Shown here: one piece after another, positions 1-10,378 of the stretch
Position numbering within the stretch: position 1 is the first letter of the stretch
Layout: each line of letters begins with the position of its first letter
Assembly (NCBI RefSeq): GCF_947179165.1
Contig: NC_077241.1
Coordinates: 28,285,746-28,349,745, forward strand
DNA length: 64,000 bases
Reading direction: 5' to 3'
Source: Solanum dulcamara
Lineage: Eukaryota; Streptophyta; Magnoliopsida; Solanales; Solanaceae
Notes under the pieces: generated by a model
Told to the model about the DNA's origin: nothing
The model's input: the letters and a program-made list of their open reading frames with translations, nothing else
Database searches by the model: none
Translations under genes and position numbers: made by a program

Positions 1-227
1 ATCGAGTCCTACGACTCCTTACTTGACTTCCAACTCCTTCCGACTTCTCATGACCCTATTTCCAACCTTCCCTACCTTGGGGCATCACATTCTCCCTTCC
101 TTGGAGTCGTTTGACAGCGTTATAGACTATCCCACTCACATGACGATTTCTAAGAAACTTAAGAGCCTTCCCAAAAACTTAAGAAGCTTAAGAAGCGTTC
201 CAAGGTACCAAAATACGGGGAGTAACA
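1..227 (-). repeat. LTR fragment I: 5' end of a minus-strand Tekay-like LTR
   Basis: This stretch matches the upstream (U3) end of the other minus-strand LTRs in the window, for example 33270-33460 and 42475-42667. It closes with AGTAACA, equivalent to the usual GTGTAACA terminus. At 228 the sequence changes abruptly to plus-strand pol of element G. The rest of this LTR lies left of the window. It may be a solo LTR or the end of a full element inserted into G; the duplicated target would then begin CAGAT (228-232), which cannot be checked here. Confidence 0.8.
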
Positions 228-1095
228 CAGATGAACTCCCAAGTCTTCCTCCTCAATAGGAGATAGAGTTTATAGTAGACGTGCTACAAGATACTCAGCC
301 TATTTCTATCCCCCCATATAGAATGGAACCCGTGGAGTTAAAGGAGCTAAAGGATCAACTGAAAGACTTGTAGGAAAAAGGGCTTCATTAGGCCCAACAC
401 ATCACCAAAGGGAGCGCCGATATTGTTTGTTAAAAAGAAATATGGATCGTTGTGAATGTGCATCGACTACAGATAGCTGAACAAGATAACATTTAAGAAC
501 AAATATCTCCTCCCAGGATTGATGATTTGTTTGACTAGGTTTAAGGTGCTAAGTCCTTTTTGAAGATAGACCTACGGTCAGGCTATCATCAGGTATATGT
601 AAGAGAGGCAGATATCCCAAAGACCTCATTCTGAACCTGATACGGCCATTATGAGTTCAAAGTGATGTCTTTTGGGCTGACAAATGCTCCATCAGTGTTT
701 ATGGATCTAATAAACCGAGTGTTCAAACCATTTCTAGATTTTTTCGTTATTATATTTATTGATGATATTCAGGTTTATTTATGATCAAAGAAGGAACAAG
801 CGGATCATTTGCGGGTGGTACTGGGTGTACTACAACACCAGAAAGTATACGCTAAGTTTTCTAAATATTAATTCTTGTGGACTTCAGTGGCATTTCTGGG
901 GCATGTTAATGGGACTGATGGTATTCGCGTAGATGCATAGAAGATTAAGGTCGTGAAGGAATGGCAAAGACCTATAACCCCTACGGAGGTACATAGCTTT
1001 TTGGTGTTAGAAGGTTACCACCGGAAGTTCGTGGAGCAATTTGCTTCCATTTCGGCGCCTTTAACAAGGCTAACTCAAAAAGCGGCTAAGTTTCA
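228..1095 (+). pseudogene. Reverse transcriptase domain of G, degenerate
   Basis: This would copy retrotransposon RNA into cDNA inside the virus-like particle. Translation in shifting frames gives the linker and RT N-terminus ([14 protein letters not shown], 295-330), then a VKKK finger segment (about 430), then CIDYR (about 460), SYHQ-type palm residues (about 580) and a catalytic F-I-D-D box encoded around 755-772. The FIDD box survives, but stop codons interrupt the reading, for example TAG at about 373 and TAG at about 454. A thumb and connection region follows (GHV-type, VPLTRLTQK-like near 1060). The start lies outside because the 5' part is cut off. The domain assignment is firm; the copy is not functional. 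Confidence 0.88.
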
Positions 1096-1560
1096 GTAGG
1101 TTGACACTTGCGAACGAAGCTTCCAGTTGTTAAAGGATAAATTAACTACGGCTCCTATTCTCACCCTTCCTGACAAACCAAGTGGCTACATTATCTATTG
1201 CGATGCATCTAGTATTGGGCTAGGATGCATTTTGATGCAGCAAGGTAGAGTTATAGCTTACGTCTCCCGACAGCTCAGGAAGCACGAAAAGAACTATCCA
1301 ATGCATGATCGGAAATTAGCAGTGGTGATTCATGCCCTAAAAATATGGAGGCACTACTTATATGGTGTATATGTTGACATTTATACAGGACACAAAAGAC
1401 TCCAGTATATTTTTAAACAGAAAGAGTTAAATCTCTGACAAAGAAGGTGGCTGGAGTTGCTGAAGGACTATGACGTTGACATATTATAGCACCCAGTGAA
1501 GGAAAACGTGGTAGCGGATGCACTAAGATGTAAATACATGGGTGGGCCTAGCAGATACAC
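1096..1560 (+). pseudogene. RNase H domain of G, degenerate
   Basis: This would degrade the RNA strand of the RNA-DNA hybrid during reverse transcription. An open stretch at 1127-1438 encodes 103 residues with the family landmarks YCDASSIGLG, ILMQQGRVIAY, SRQLRKHEKNYP, LAVVIHALKIWRHYLYG and a C-terminal KRLQYIFKQKELNL. It is closed by TGA at 1436. The catalytic aspartate of the usual T-D-H-[RK]-S-L box is replaced: the sequence reads Y-T-G-H-K-R-L. The remaining connection (QRRWLELLKDYD-like, then a V-A-D-A-L box near 1510-1530) continues after the stop. The first Met of the open stretch is internal to the polyprotein and is not a true start. Confidence 0.88.
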
Positions 1561-1689
1561 AACCAAACCAAAAGGGGATAGTTCGCCAAATTTACCATCT
1601 CGCTAGCCTTGGAGTCTGCTTAGCTGGTTCGGATGATAGGGGGTTTCTGTTCGAGGAGTTGCTTAATCCTCGCTCATGGAAGAAGTAAA

Positions 1690-2800
1690 GCAATGCCAGT
1701 ACTAGGACCCTATGCTGAACTAATATAGGGACATGACTCTCCAAGAGGGAAAGACTCCATTTGAGATCATGGCTGATGGAGTACTACGATATCGAGGTAG
1801 AGTCTGTGTACCGAAAGTTGCAGGGCTACGATAGCTAGTACTGGGAGAGGCACACCATGCCCATTATTTTATTCATCTGGGGTCAACCAAGATGTATCAT
1901 GACCTCAGGGGTTTATATTGGTGAGATAGTATAAAGAAAGATATAGCCGAGTTCATAGCCCAATGCCCAAACTACCAATAAGTTAAAGTTGAACATCAGA
2001 AACCAAGTGGGCTACTACAGGACATGGAAAGCGATTAACATGGACTTCATTAACAGCTTACCTCACACTCTCTGGAGGCAGGACTCGATTTGGGTGATTA
2101 TGGATAGGTTGACAAAATCAGCCTACTTCCTCCAAGTCAGGACCAGATACTCAGTTGAGGACTATGCGAAACTGTACATCAAAAAGATAGAACAACTTCA
2201 TGGAGTTCCCATATCAATTATTTTAGATAGGAGAGATCAGTTAACAACCCACTTTTGGCGATCATTTCAAGAAGGCTTGGGAACATAGGCAAATCTTAGC
2301 ACGACATTTCATCCTTAGACTGATAGACAGGCCAAGCGCACTATTCAAACGCTAGAGGATATGATGCGGGCCTGCATAATTGACTTTAAGGGTAGCTAGG
2401 ATGATCATATACCACTTATTGAGTTTGCCTACAATAACAGCTATGACTTCAACATCCAAATGGCGCCGTATGAGGCTTTATACGACAGGAAGTGCAGATT
2501 ACCTATTGGTTTGTTCGATGTTGGCGAAACGCAACTAATAGGCCCTGATATAGTCCAACAGGCGGTGGAAAAGGTAAAGCATATTCGGGAAAGATTATTA
2601 GCTACCCAGAGTCGATAGAAGTCATACGCAAACAATAGACGTCGACCTTTGGAATTCCAAATGGGTGAATAAGTGTTCTTAAAAGTGTCGCCTATGAAAG
2701 GAGTAATGAGGTTCGGAAAGAAAGGAAAGCTGAGTCTGAGATATATTGGCCCTTACTTGATCCTTTGCTGAATAGGCAAGGTTTCCTATGAGCTAGACTT
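1690..2800 (+). pseudogene. Integrase domain of G, degenerate
   Basis: This would insert cDNA into the host chromosome. A zinc-binding H-H-C-C region lies at about 1850-1985. Its His pair is visible (H-H-A-H-Y), but the last Cys pair reads C-P-N-Y instead of C-P-N-C. The catalytic core follows. An open piece at 1989-2288 carries INMDFI (first Asp kept) and ILDRRDQLTTHFW (second Asp kept). After a stop at about 2286 the third acidic motif reads D-R-Q-A-K-R-T-I-Q near 2325-2345, so the catalytic Glu has become Lys. C-terminal blocks such as EFAYNNSYD and the GKKGKLSLRYIGPY-like segment continue to about 2800. Two of the four active or zinc-ligand changes would inactivate it. Confidence 0.86.
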
Positions 2801-3110
2801 ACCAGCAAACCTGGAAGTAGTACATCCCATTTTCAATATATTAATGCTTCGCAAGTGTGTGGGTGACCTATCTCAAGTATATCCCGTAGATGATATCCAG
2901 GTCATAGAGGAGTTAGCTTATGAAGAGCAACCAATCGCCATCCTGGATCGACAAATTAAAAGATTACGGACTAAGGACATAGCTTTTGTTAAGGTTTCGT
3001 GGAGGAATACGAATCGTGAAAAAATGACCTGTGAAGATGAAAAGGACATGAAACACAAGTATCCGTACCTATTCCCAATGTCTACAGGTAACCCCAACTC
3101 CTAAAACTCG
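2801..3110 (+). pseudogene. Integrase C-terminal tail with chromodomain-like motif (G)
   Basis: An open stretch at 2844-3104 encodes 86 residues: MLRKCVGDLSQVYPVDD, then YEEQPIAILDRQIKRLRTKD, then VKVSWRN and a closing KYPYLFP. This order is characteristic of the integrase tail in Tekay/Del chromoviruses, where a divergent chromodomain is thought to steer insertion to heterochromatin. The usual W-E-A-E-x-D-M segment is altered (M-T-C-E-D-E-K-D-M), losing the aromatic. The stop TAA at 3102 is the probable natural end of the polyprotein, about 110 bp before the polypurine tract. Confidence 0.82.
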
Positions 3111-3208
3111 TATACTAATTACTTGGATGAAGATGTGTATTGTCGTAATAGAAAAGAAATCTCACTACCATCTATATAAAGTCTTAAGGGAAGTTTTATT
3201 TAACATTC

Positions 3209-3238
3209 GGGGAAGAATGTTCTAAAGGGGGGAAGTCC
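3209..3238 (+). other. Polypurine tract of G with flanking inverted repeat
   Basis: The tract AAAGGGGGGAAG lies just before the LTR start and would prime plus-strand DNA synthesis. An imperfect inverted repeat around AACATTCG and GAATGTT (about 3202-3220) precedes it, as at every other element end in this window. Confidence 0.85.
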
Positions 3239-3639
3239 TGTTACACCCCACACTCTTGAGATCAGAATGTCCCCTTAAGTTTCTTAGAAGTTATCATGTG
3301 AGCCACATAAGCTACGAGAATTCAGAAGGAGTTGGAGGACAAGTAATGAGGCATAAGACTCAACTTACCTACGTAAGCTATTAATTTAGAAGTCTTACAT
3401 ACTTAAGGTACTTAAGTACATACCAAGCTTACGTAGCACGGATTACATAGGTTCTTGAGATAAGATGAGATTACGAACCCACGAGGAGGAGGAGAAAATG
3501 ACACATGGCAGCAAGGAAGGAGTGACATATGGCAGCAGCTGAAGCAAGCAGCTGACTCACCTACCTACTTTGGGGGGTGGACCCCACTAACATGTGGCAG
3601 CCCTTCATTGGGCACATGGATGCGGTGGCCCAACAGGGG

Positions 3640-3705
3640 CTGGACACGTGTCACCCTTAGGGGATGACACGTATCACCTTTCTAGGAAGCCTATATATAC
3701 ATGTT
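3640..3705 (+). promoter_or_regulatory. Putative LTR promoter of G: ACGTG palindromes and TATA
   Basis: GACACGTGTCAC (3644-3655) is a G-box-centred palindrome. A second, imperfect copy (GACACGTATCAC, about 3666) follows, then the TATA-like CTATATATAC at 3691-3700. The arrangement repeats in the other LTRs. Promoter function is inferred. Confidence 0.6.
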
Positions 3706-5354
3706 ACATGACTCATAATTTCATTCTTTATCCCAAAAACATCATCCAAAAGAAAAGAAAAGAAACACTAAAGCTAAGAGAGAGTAGCGCCGGCCAAGAG
3801 GAAGAAAAAGGTAGGTTTCTGATTTTATTCCATGAATTAATTATTTAAAGTATCCTACGATGATATAGAGGTGGTTGATAGCATAAAATTCCACTTTGGG
3901 GCAGCAAGGAAGAGTTACAAGCAGTCCGCTCAATTTCAGCGCATTCAGAGAAGTTACGAGGCGCAATTTGGCAAGTTTTGGTCAATTTCGGATAAGGTAA
4001 GGTTTCTCCTTCCAATTTGGAATTTATGGGGTGGTTATGGAGTGTATTATGTACCTTTTATGTGGCTGGAAGTATAAAAGTGTTATAGAAATGCTTAATG
4101 TTCATAAAAATGAAATTAGAGTCGTTATCGTTAAATTGTAGTCGAAATTAGGCGTTGTGCGTGTGGGGTGCTGCTAAAGGTGTGTGGTGGTGTTTTTCAT
4201 GGATGGATCATAGCCTAAAATGGGAGTGTTTTCTTCTGGTTGCATCCAGCCAACCCTCCATTTTGTATTGTTAAAAGTGTTGCAAAATGGAAGCTAGGAA
4301 CCCTATTTTGGTATTATGGTTTCTAGCGAGTCGTTTGGAGTTTATGTTATATAATGTTGATGTGAATTGCAAATATATATTCTATAGGTTATTGTTTTTG
4401 GTTGTCTGTAGTTATTAGGAGTATAATTTGAAATTCGGATAGGGCATATTATAGGGAAGATGCTGCCCGATTTCCGTTAACCCCTTAACTAATTAAGCGA
4501 CTAGTCGGGAAAGGTATGTGAGGAAACAAGTTCTATGAATACTCGTAGGTAGTCTAAGACACTGAAAAGTCTAAGGTTTTTGATACTTGTATTGCTTTCA
4601 TGTTAAATAGGTTTGGAGGACGACGACGTGAACGTGATTAACAGAAGTCTGTAAGAGGTATGTAAAGCCTACTCTTTCTCTTCTTTTAGCATGTCGTAGA
4701 GGTAAGTAAAAAGTGATATGATATCTAAAGTGATTCCATTCCTAAGTGTCTCTTATTTAGTTGTGAATGTTGAACTTTTATAATAGTTGAGCTACTTTCC
4801 TTGAACCTTCTATATGCTAAGGGACTAATGAATATACGGGCTCCTAGTTGTAAGGACTATATGAAAACAAGTGCTCTGGAGTCCTTAAGTGGTTAGAATT
4901 ACTTTAGTATACATCTAGGGACCCCGAGATGCTAATTAATATAGCCCCTAATGGCATTTTGAGGGAAGCTAAGATGACTATACTACTACTCGGGTCCTCA
5001 GACGATAGCTTAATCCTCTTATACCATTGGGTCTCTGATAATGATTTAAATTGCATGTAGTTACTCACTACTCTACTCGTGCATATTGTAATGTAATGAC
5101 ATGAAAAACTCACAGAGTCCCTTACTAGAGGGTCGGGTACGTATTTATATATATGATGATATGTTGTGATAAGGTGGTGATGATGCCGGGCCTATGATAT
5201 CCCTACTTGTATATTCACCGGATCCCGGATAGGGCCGGCTATATTGTATAATTTGAGCATGCATACTTTTATGATTCACAAGGTACAAGTATAGATTTCT
5301 GATTTGACATTTTATCTCCTACTTCTCTGTCTCAGATATGCTATGCTATGTTTT

Positions 5355-5418
5355 ACATATCAGTACATATGTCGTACTGACCCCCTTCTTCGGGGGCTAT
5401 GTTCATGCCCGCAGGTCT
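5355..5418 (+). other. Conserved LTR palindrome plus C/G hairpin (G)
   Basis: CAGTACATATGTCGTACTG (5361-5379) is followed by CCCCC-N6-GGGGG (5381-5396), then ATGCCCGCAGGT. The same composite occurs in every complete LTR here. It may be an RNA structure near the end of the transcript; its role is unknown. Confidence 0.55.
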
Positions 5419-5880
5419 AGATACACAGTTTGGGGATTCGCCAATGTAGGAATCCCACCCAGTGGTCCAAAGGTGCTCTATTGTGCTGGAGATTAATTTT
5501 GGTACTAAACCTTGATGTATATATTTTTGTTCACGGGTACGGCGGGGCCCCTGTCCCGCCTTATGTTACTGTTCTTACTCTTAGAGGTCTGTGGATATGT
5601 ATGTGGGTTGTATATGAGTTGTATATATATGTATGTACAGTTGTGCTTATCTAACTTGTTATTTGGGGCATTCCCGATGTTGTGACAGCCTTGTCAGCTC
5701 ATATATATGTGTGTTATGGAACGGCCCTATATTTTACGACAACCTCGTCGGCTTGTATGTTTTCTTATCTGTTGGTATACTATGAGTTGAACAGGAAATG
5801 GGTTTACTTATAGTTGGCAGGGGTACCCATGTGTGTCCAGTTCGGGCACCCTTCATGACCTACGGGGTTGGGTCATGATA

Positions 5881-6760
5881 AGTCCACTGAAACTTAGCTG
5901 TTTTTTGAGTTAGCCTTGTCAAAGGCACCGAAATAGAAGCAAACTTTTCCACGAACCTCCAATAGTATCCTGCTAACAACAAAAATCTATGTACCTCCAT
6001 AGGGTTGTAGGTATTGGCCAAGCCTTCACAGCCTCAATCTTCTGCATATTTACATGAATACCATAGGTCCCAATAAAATGCCCCAGAAATGCCACTGAAG
6101 TCAATCAGAATTCACATTTACGAACTTAGCGTATAATTTCTGGTGTTGGAGTACTCCTAGTACCACCCACAAATGATCCGAGTGTTCTTTCTATGATTGT
6201 GAATAAACCAGAATATCATCAATAAATACAATAGTGAACAAATCTAGAAATGGTTTGAAAACTCAATTTATCAGATCTATAAACACTGCTGGAGCATTTG
6301 TCAGCCCAAAAGACATCACTTTGAACTCATAATGGCCGTATTGGGTTCTGAATGCGGTCTTTGGGAATTTTGCCTCTCTTACCCGTATCTAATGATAGCC
6401 TGACCATAGGTCTATCTTCGAAAAGCACCTAGCACCCTATAACTGGTCAAACAAATCATCAATCCCGGGAGGGGATATATGTTCTTAATTGTTACCTTAT
6501 TCAGCTGCTTATAGTCAATGCACATTCATAGCGATCCATCTTTCTTTTTAACAAACAGTACTGGCATTCCCCATGGTGATGTGCTGGGCCTAATAAAGCC
6601 CTTTTCCAGTAAGTCTCTCATCTTCTCCTTTAGCTCTTTTAACTTCGCGGGTGCCATTCTATATGGGGGGATAGAAATAGGCTATTTGGTAGCACGTCTA
6701 CTGTAAACTCTATCTCCCATTCAGGAGGAAGACCTGGGAGTTCATCTAGGAACACATCTG
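5881..6760 (-). pseudogene. Reverse transcriptase of element F (distal piece), degenerate
   Basis: Read right to left, this is the RT of the F polyprotein. The RT N-terminus lies at about 6740-6640, the finger block with FVKKK near 6545, CIDYK-like at about 6515, the palm near 6400, the F-I-D-D-I catalytic box near 6215-6230 (intact), and the thumb with a PLTRLTQK-like motif near 5910. The reading ends at 5881, where the G LTR begins, so RNase H and integrase of F should lie left of the window beyond G. Scattered stops show decay. Together with 6761-7030, 20795-21595 and 30532-31255 it forms one dispersed gag-pol. Confidence 0.85.
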
Positions 6761-7030
6761 GGTATTTATTGACCATGGCACCGATTGGACAGTTGGCACC
6801 TCTGCTTCCAGATTGTGCACATGGACTAGATGATAAATATACCCCTTTCTGATCATTTTCCTTGCCTTAAGGTATGAAATGAATCTACCCTTCGGCGATG
6901 ATGTGTTCCCTAACCATTCAACAACTGGTTCATTTAGGAACTAGAACCGAACTACTTTGTTTCTACAGTCTACGTTGGCATGATAAGAAGCTAACCAATC
7001 CATACCTACAATAACATCAAACTCCACCAT
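6761..7030 (-). pseudogene. Aspartic protease C-terminal part of F
   Basis: The minus strand encodes a VEFDVIVGMDWLASYHANVD-type block (about 6975-7030), then CRNKVV and the linker into RT. This is the second half of the Ty3/gypsy protease, which cleaves the polyprotein. Its N-terminal half with the active site lies 13.8 kb away at 20795-21100, separated by element A. The last five bases, ACCAT (7026-7030), recur at 20795-20799 and are A's target-site duplication. Confidence 0.85.
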
Positions 7031-7244
7031 TGTCATAACCTAACTCCGTAGGCCGCGACTGGGGTCTGACCTGGACCCCCCTCCCCCCGTATACTTAACT
7101 ATCAGTTGTGGTAAAATTGAACTGTAAATAAAAAAATATCAAGTAACAGATCCCTATTGGGCGATAACATTTTCATAAACCTGTAGTCCTTTTCGTTTGT
7201 GTCATAACATGAAAGGGTATGCAAGCCGACAAGGCTGCCATAAC
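7031..7244 (-). repeat. 3' LTR of A, distal fragment (left of P2)
   Basis: This is the downstream (U5) end of the LTR, starting TGTCATAACC on the plus strand. It matches 17622-17828 nearly base for base and is interrupted at GCCATAAC by solo LTR P2. It resumes at 10379. Confidence 0.92.
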
Positions 7245-10200
7245 TGTTACACCCTACATCTTTGAACTCGGAAGATTCCTTAAGTTACTTAGAAGCTAGT
7301 ATGTGAGCCACTTAAGTTACGACCCTATTGAACAACTCTAAGAAGGGAGAATGTGACACCCCATGGTAGGGAAGGTTGGAAATAGGGTCAAGAGAAGTCG
7401 GAAGGAGTTGGAGGCCAAGTAACGAGTCGTAGGACCCGACTTATCTACGTAAAGTACTAATTTAGAAGTATTACATATGTGAGTTAATTGATTACATACC
7501 AAGCTTACGTAGCAAGGGTTTCATAGTATCTTAAAGTGAGATGAGATTATGAACCCATGAGGAGGAAAAATAAATTGTGCGGGGCAGCCAATGGGAGGGT
7601 TACACGTGGCAGCACCTAAACAAGCAGGTGACCCACCTTCTTGGGGTCAAGTAGGTGACCCACCTGCTTGGGGGAGGTGGGCCCCACTGCCACTTGGCAG
7701 CCTAGGGGACAAGGCAAGGATCCGTGGCCTAATGGGATGCAGACATATGTCACCCTTAGGGGCTGACACGTGTCACTTCTTGAGGAAATATATATATGTG
7801 TGTTGATGACTATTAAGTCATTATACAGCTGAAACAAGTCCAAAAAAGGAGAGAAAACGTGAGAGAGGGAGAACACCTACGGCAGCCAAGAACCAAGGTG
7901 AGTTCTAATTTTTTCACGGTGAATTAATTATCTACGGTATTCCTCAAACACATGGGGGTGTATATATGTATATTAGGATGCTTATTTAATCATTTATTCA
8001 GCTTAGAACTTGGAATAGATAAGGAAAAGTTTAAAGAAAACCTTAGGAACAACAAAGAGGGAGTAACGGCTTTGGGAGAGAAAAATAGGTAAGTCTCGAT
8101 TTCATGCCGTAAATTAATTACTTAGCATATACTACGATGATAAGGAGGTATTAGTAGTATAAAATTAGAGTTTGGTGCAGCAAAAATTGGACAGCAAGCT
8201 GCCACGACGTTACAACGCGCTAAAGAAAGTTCCGAGGCACAATGTTAGCAAGTTCTAGCCAATTTCGGGTGAGGTAAGTTCTTCCCCTCTAATTTGAAGT
8301 TTATGGTGTTATATTAGGGTGTATTAAAAACCTTAGGGGATGATGGAAGTTAGGGAAAAGGTTTGAAAAGTTCGGCGTTCCAATTAAGTGAAATTGGAAT
8401 CGCTATAGTTGAATTGTCGTCAAAATAAAGTATTGCTCTTGTGAGGTGCTGCTGCAGGGGTGTGTCTTGTTGTTTCAGGGCCTAAATATGTTCTAATGTG
8501 GGTTAGGGTACTTTTGGTATAAGCCACATGACCCCCCGTTGCATATAATTAAAGGCGTTCCAAAATAAAGGCTAGACGCCCTATTATGATATCGTATTTT
8601 TGAATAAGTCGTTTGGAGTTTATGTTTATATTGTTGGTGTGAATTGCTTCAGGTTGTTGTTGTTGGTTGGATGTAGGTCTTATGGACCTAATTACAAATT
8701 TGGATAGGGCACATTATAGGGGAGGTGCTGCCTAATTTTCGTTGATGCCTTAGCGAATAACAGAACTAGTCGGGGAAACGACTAAGGAAATGGATTCCAT
8801 TAATACTAAGGTGTAACCTAGGGTGCTGGAAATTTAAGAGGGATTGATAGTCATGTTACTTTCATGTTGAATAAGTTCAAAGGATGGCGAGGTGAACAGG
8901 ATAAGGAATAATTCAGACAAGGTATGCGAAGCTCTCCTTTGGCATGTTTTTGGCATATGCATGAGAAGCTCTCCTTTGGCATGTTTTTGGTATAGGTATG
9001 TAAAGCCTATCTTTTTTCTTTTGGCATGTCTTAGATGTAAGCAGGATATGATATGAGCTTTGGGGGTAATTCCATTCCCAGGTTCTGAATATGACTTCAG
9101 GACCCTCACTCACTTTTGAACGTTAAACTTTAAAGTAGTTAGCTGCTATCTTCGAGTCTTCTATATGAATGTATAATAATTGATTCGACTAAGGTCTTAT
9201 TTGTAAAACAAAGAAAGGCTCTGAGATAACCAATGCTCGGACTGCTATAAGATATTTCACATTGGTATATGTCTAAGATTTCCAAAAACTCCTTTTTACA
9301 TAGTCCTTAGTGACAGTTAGAGAGTATACGTCAGATACCTTCTGCCCTAATCCCTAGGTGATAGTTCACTTGATTACTTCTTTGAGTCTCTGATAAGGAT
9401 TTAAACTGTGTTTTATTTCTTACTACTGTACTCGTTTATACTGTAACACTTCTTCTCCGAGTCCCGGACCGATAGTCAGATTCGTTCAATTCACTACATT
9501 GTTCACCGAGTCCCTCGCTAGAGGACCGGCATCCATACGTATATATATGATGGTCTGGGGCCTAATACTGATACTATGATGATGTGTTGTAATAAGGTGA
9601 CAATGGACTGGGGCCTGATATTGATACTACGATGACATGTTATAATAAGGTGATGATGGTATGGGGCCTGATACTGATACTACATATATGATTCACTGGA
9701 CCCCTGACAGGGCCGGCTATATTGAAAATTTGAGCATGCATGTTTTTGTGATTCATAGAGTACTGGTACATATTTCTGATTGGATAATTAGTTCCCCTTC
9801 TTCTCCATTTTGGATATACCTCTAATTGTACTATGTTATGTTTTACATACTCAGTATATATGTTATACTGACCCCCTTTCACGGGGGGCTGCTTTCATGC
9901 CCGCAGGTATAGATACAGGTTTTGGGAGTCCGTCAGCTTAGGATTCCATGCAGCTCAGCTCGAAGAGGCTCCATTGTATTGAGGCCTAGTTTTTGGCACT
10001 GTCCACTGATGTATAACATTGTTTTGTCTATTCGGAGGTACGACAAGGGCCTTGTCCTGTCATATGTTTTCATTTATATTTTTAGAGGTCTGCAGACATG
10101 TATATATGGGTTGTGTATGTCAGTTTGATTCAGCTAGGTCTACCTGATATATGATATATGTGATTATGTTATAGCAGTCTTGTCGGCTTGCGTGCCCTTT

Positions 10201-10373
10201 CATGTTGTGATATAAATGAAAAGGGCTACAGGTTTACGAAAATATTATCACCCAGTAGGGCTCTATTACATGATATTGTCTTATTTACGATTCAATGTGA
10301 CCACAACTAATAGATTTGTGTATGGGGGGTCCAGGTCGGACCTAGTCGCAGCCTACGGAGTTGGGTCGTGACA
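7245..10373 (+). mobile_element. Solo LTR P2 (3129 bp, plus strand) with ATAAC duplication
   Basis: It begins TGTTACACCC and ends GGGTCGTGACA. It is flanked by perfect 5-bp duplications ATAAC (7240-7244 and 10374-10378). Removing it and one ATAAC restores the sequence seen uninterrupted at 17815-17835. A lone LTR with a target duplication is the product of LTR-LTR recombination after insertion. The G-box palindrome is at 7764-7775, the TATA-like run at 7789-7798 and the conserved palindrome/hairpin at 9851-9900. Confidence 0.95.
7617..7800 (+). promoter_or_regulatory. Putative promoter block of P2
   Basis: Tandem AAGTAGGTGACCCACCTGCTT-type palindromes (7619-7673) are followed by GACACGTGTCAC (7764-7775) and a TATATATAT run (7789-7798). 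The order palindromes, G-box, TATA matches the other LTRs. Confidence 0.6.
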
Positions 10374-10378
10374 ATAAC

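Larger units (their letters stand above)
228..5880 (+). mobile_element. Element G: 3' half of a Ty3/gypsy chromovirus (RT to 3' LTR)
   Basis: In order on the plus strand there are a protease-RT linker, RT, RNase H, integrase, a chromodomain-like tail, a polypurine tract and a 3' LTR. This is the gene order of Tekay/Del-type Ty3/gypsy chromoviruses. Gag, most of protease and the 5' LTR are missing because LTR fragment I interrupts the element at 227/228. The right end (TCATGATA, 5880) abuts minus-strand RT of element F, whose reading breaks off exactly there, so G most likely inserted into F. The predicted target duplication would start AGTCC (5881-5885). Stops and frameshifts occur throughout, so it is dead. 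Confidence 0.85.
3239..5880 (+). repeat. 3' LTR of G (2642 bp)
   Basis: The LTR starts TGTTACACCCCA right after the polypurine tract and ends GGGTTGGGTCATGATA; the expected ending is GTCGTGACA. It contains the promoter block near 3640-3705, CGGCCC/GGGACTCGG hairpin units and the GTACTG palindrome with a C/G hairpin near 5360. It is shorter than the 3.0-3.4 kb of its relatives, so it has probably lost internal sequence. Confidence 0.85.

Noticed and set aside
228..3110. An active retrotransposon or endogenous pararetrovirus
   Set aside because: LTRs, tRNA-Met primer sites, integrase and 5-bp duplications identify Ty3/gypsy. Stops and lost catalytic residues rule out activity. No pararetroviral movement or coat protein features were seen.
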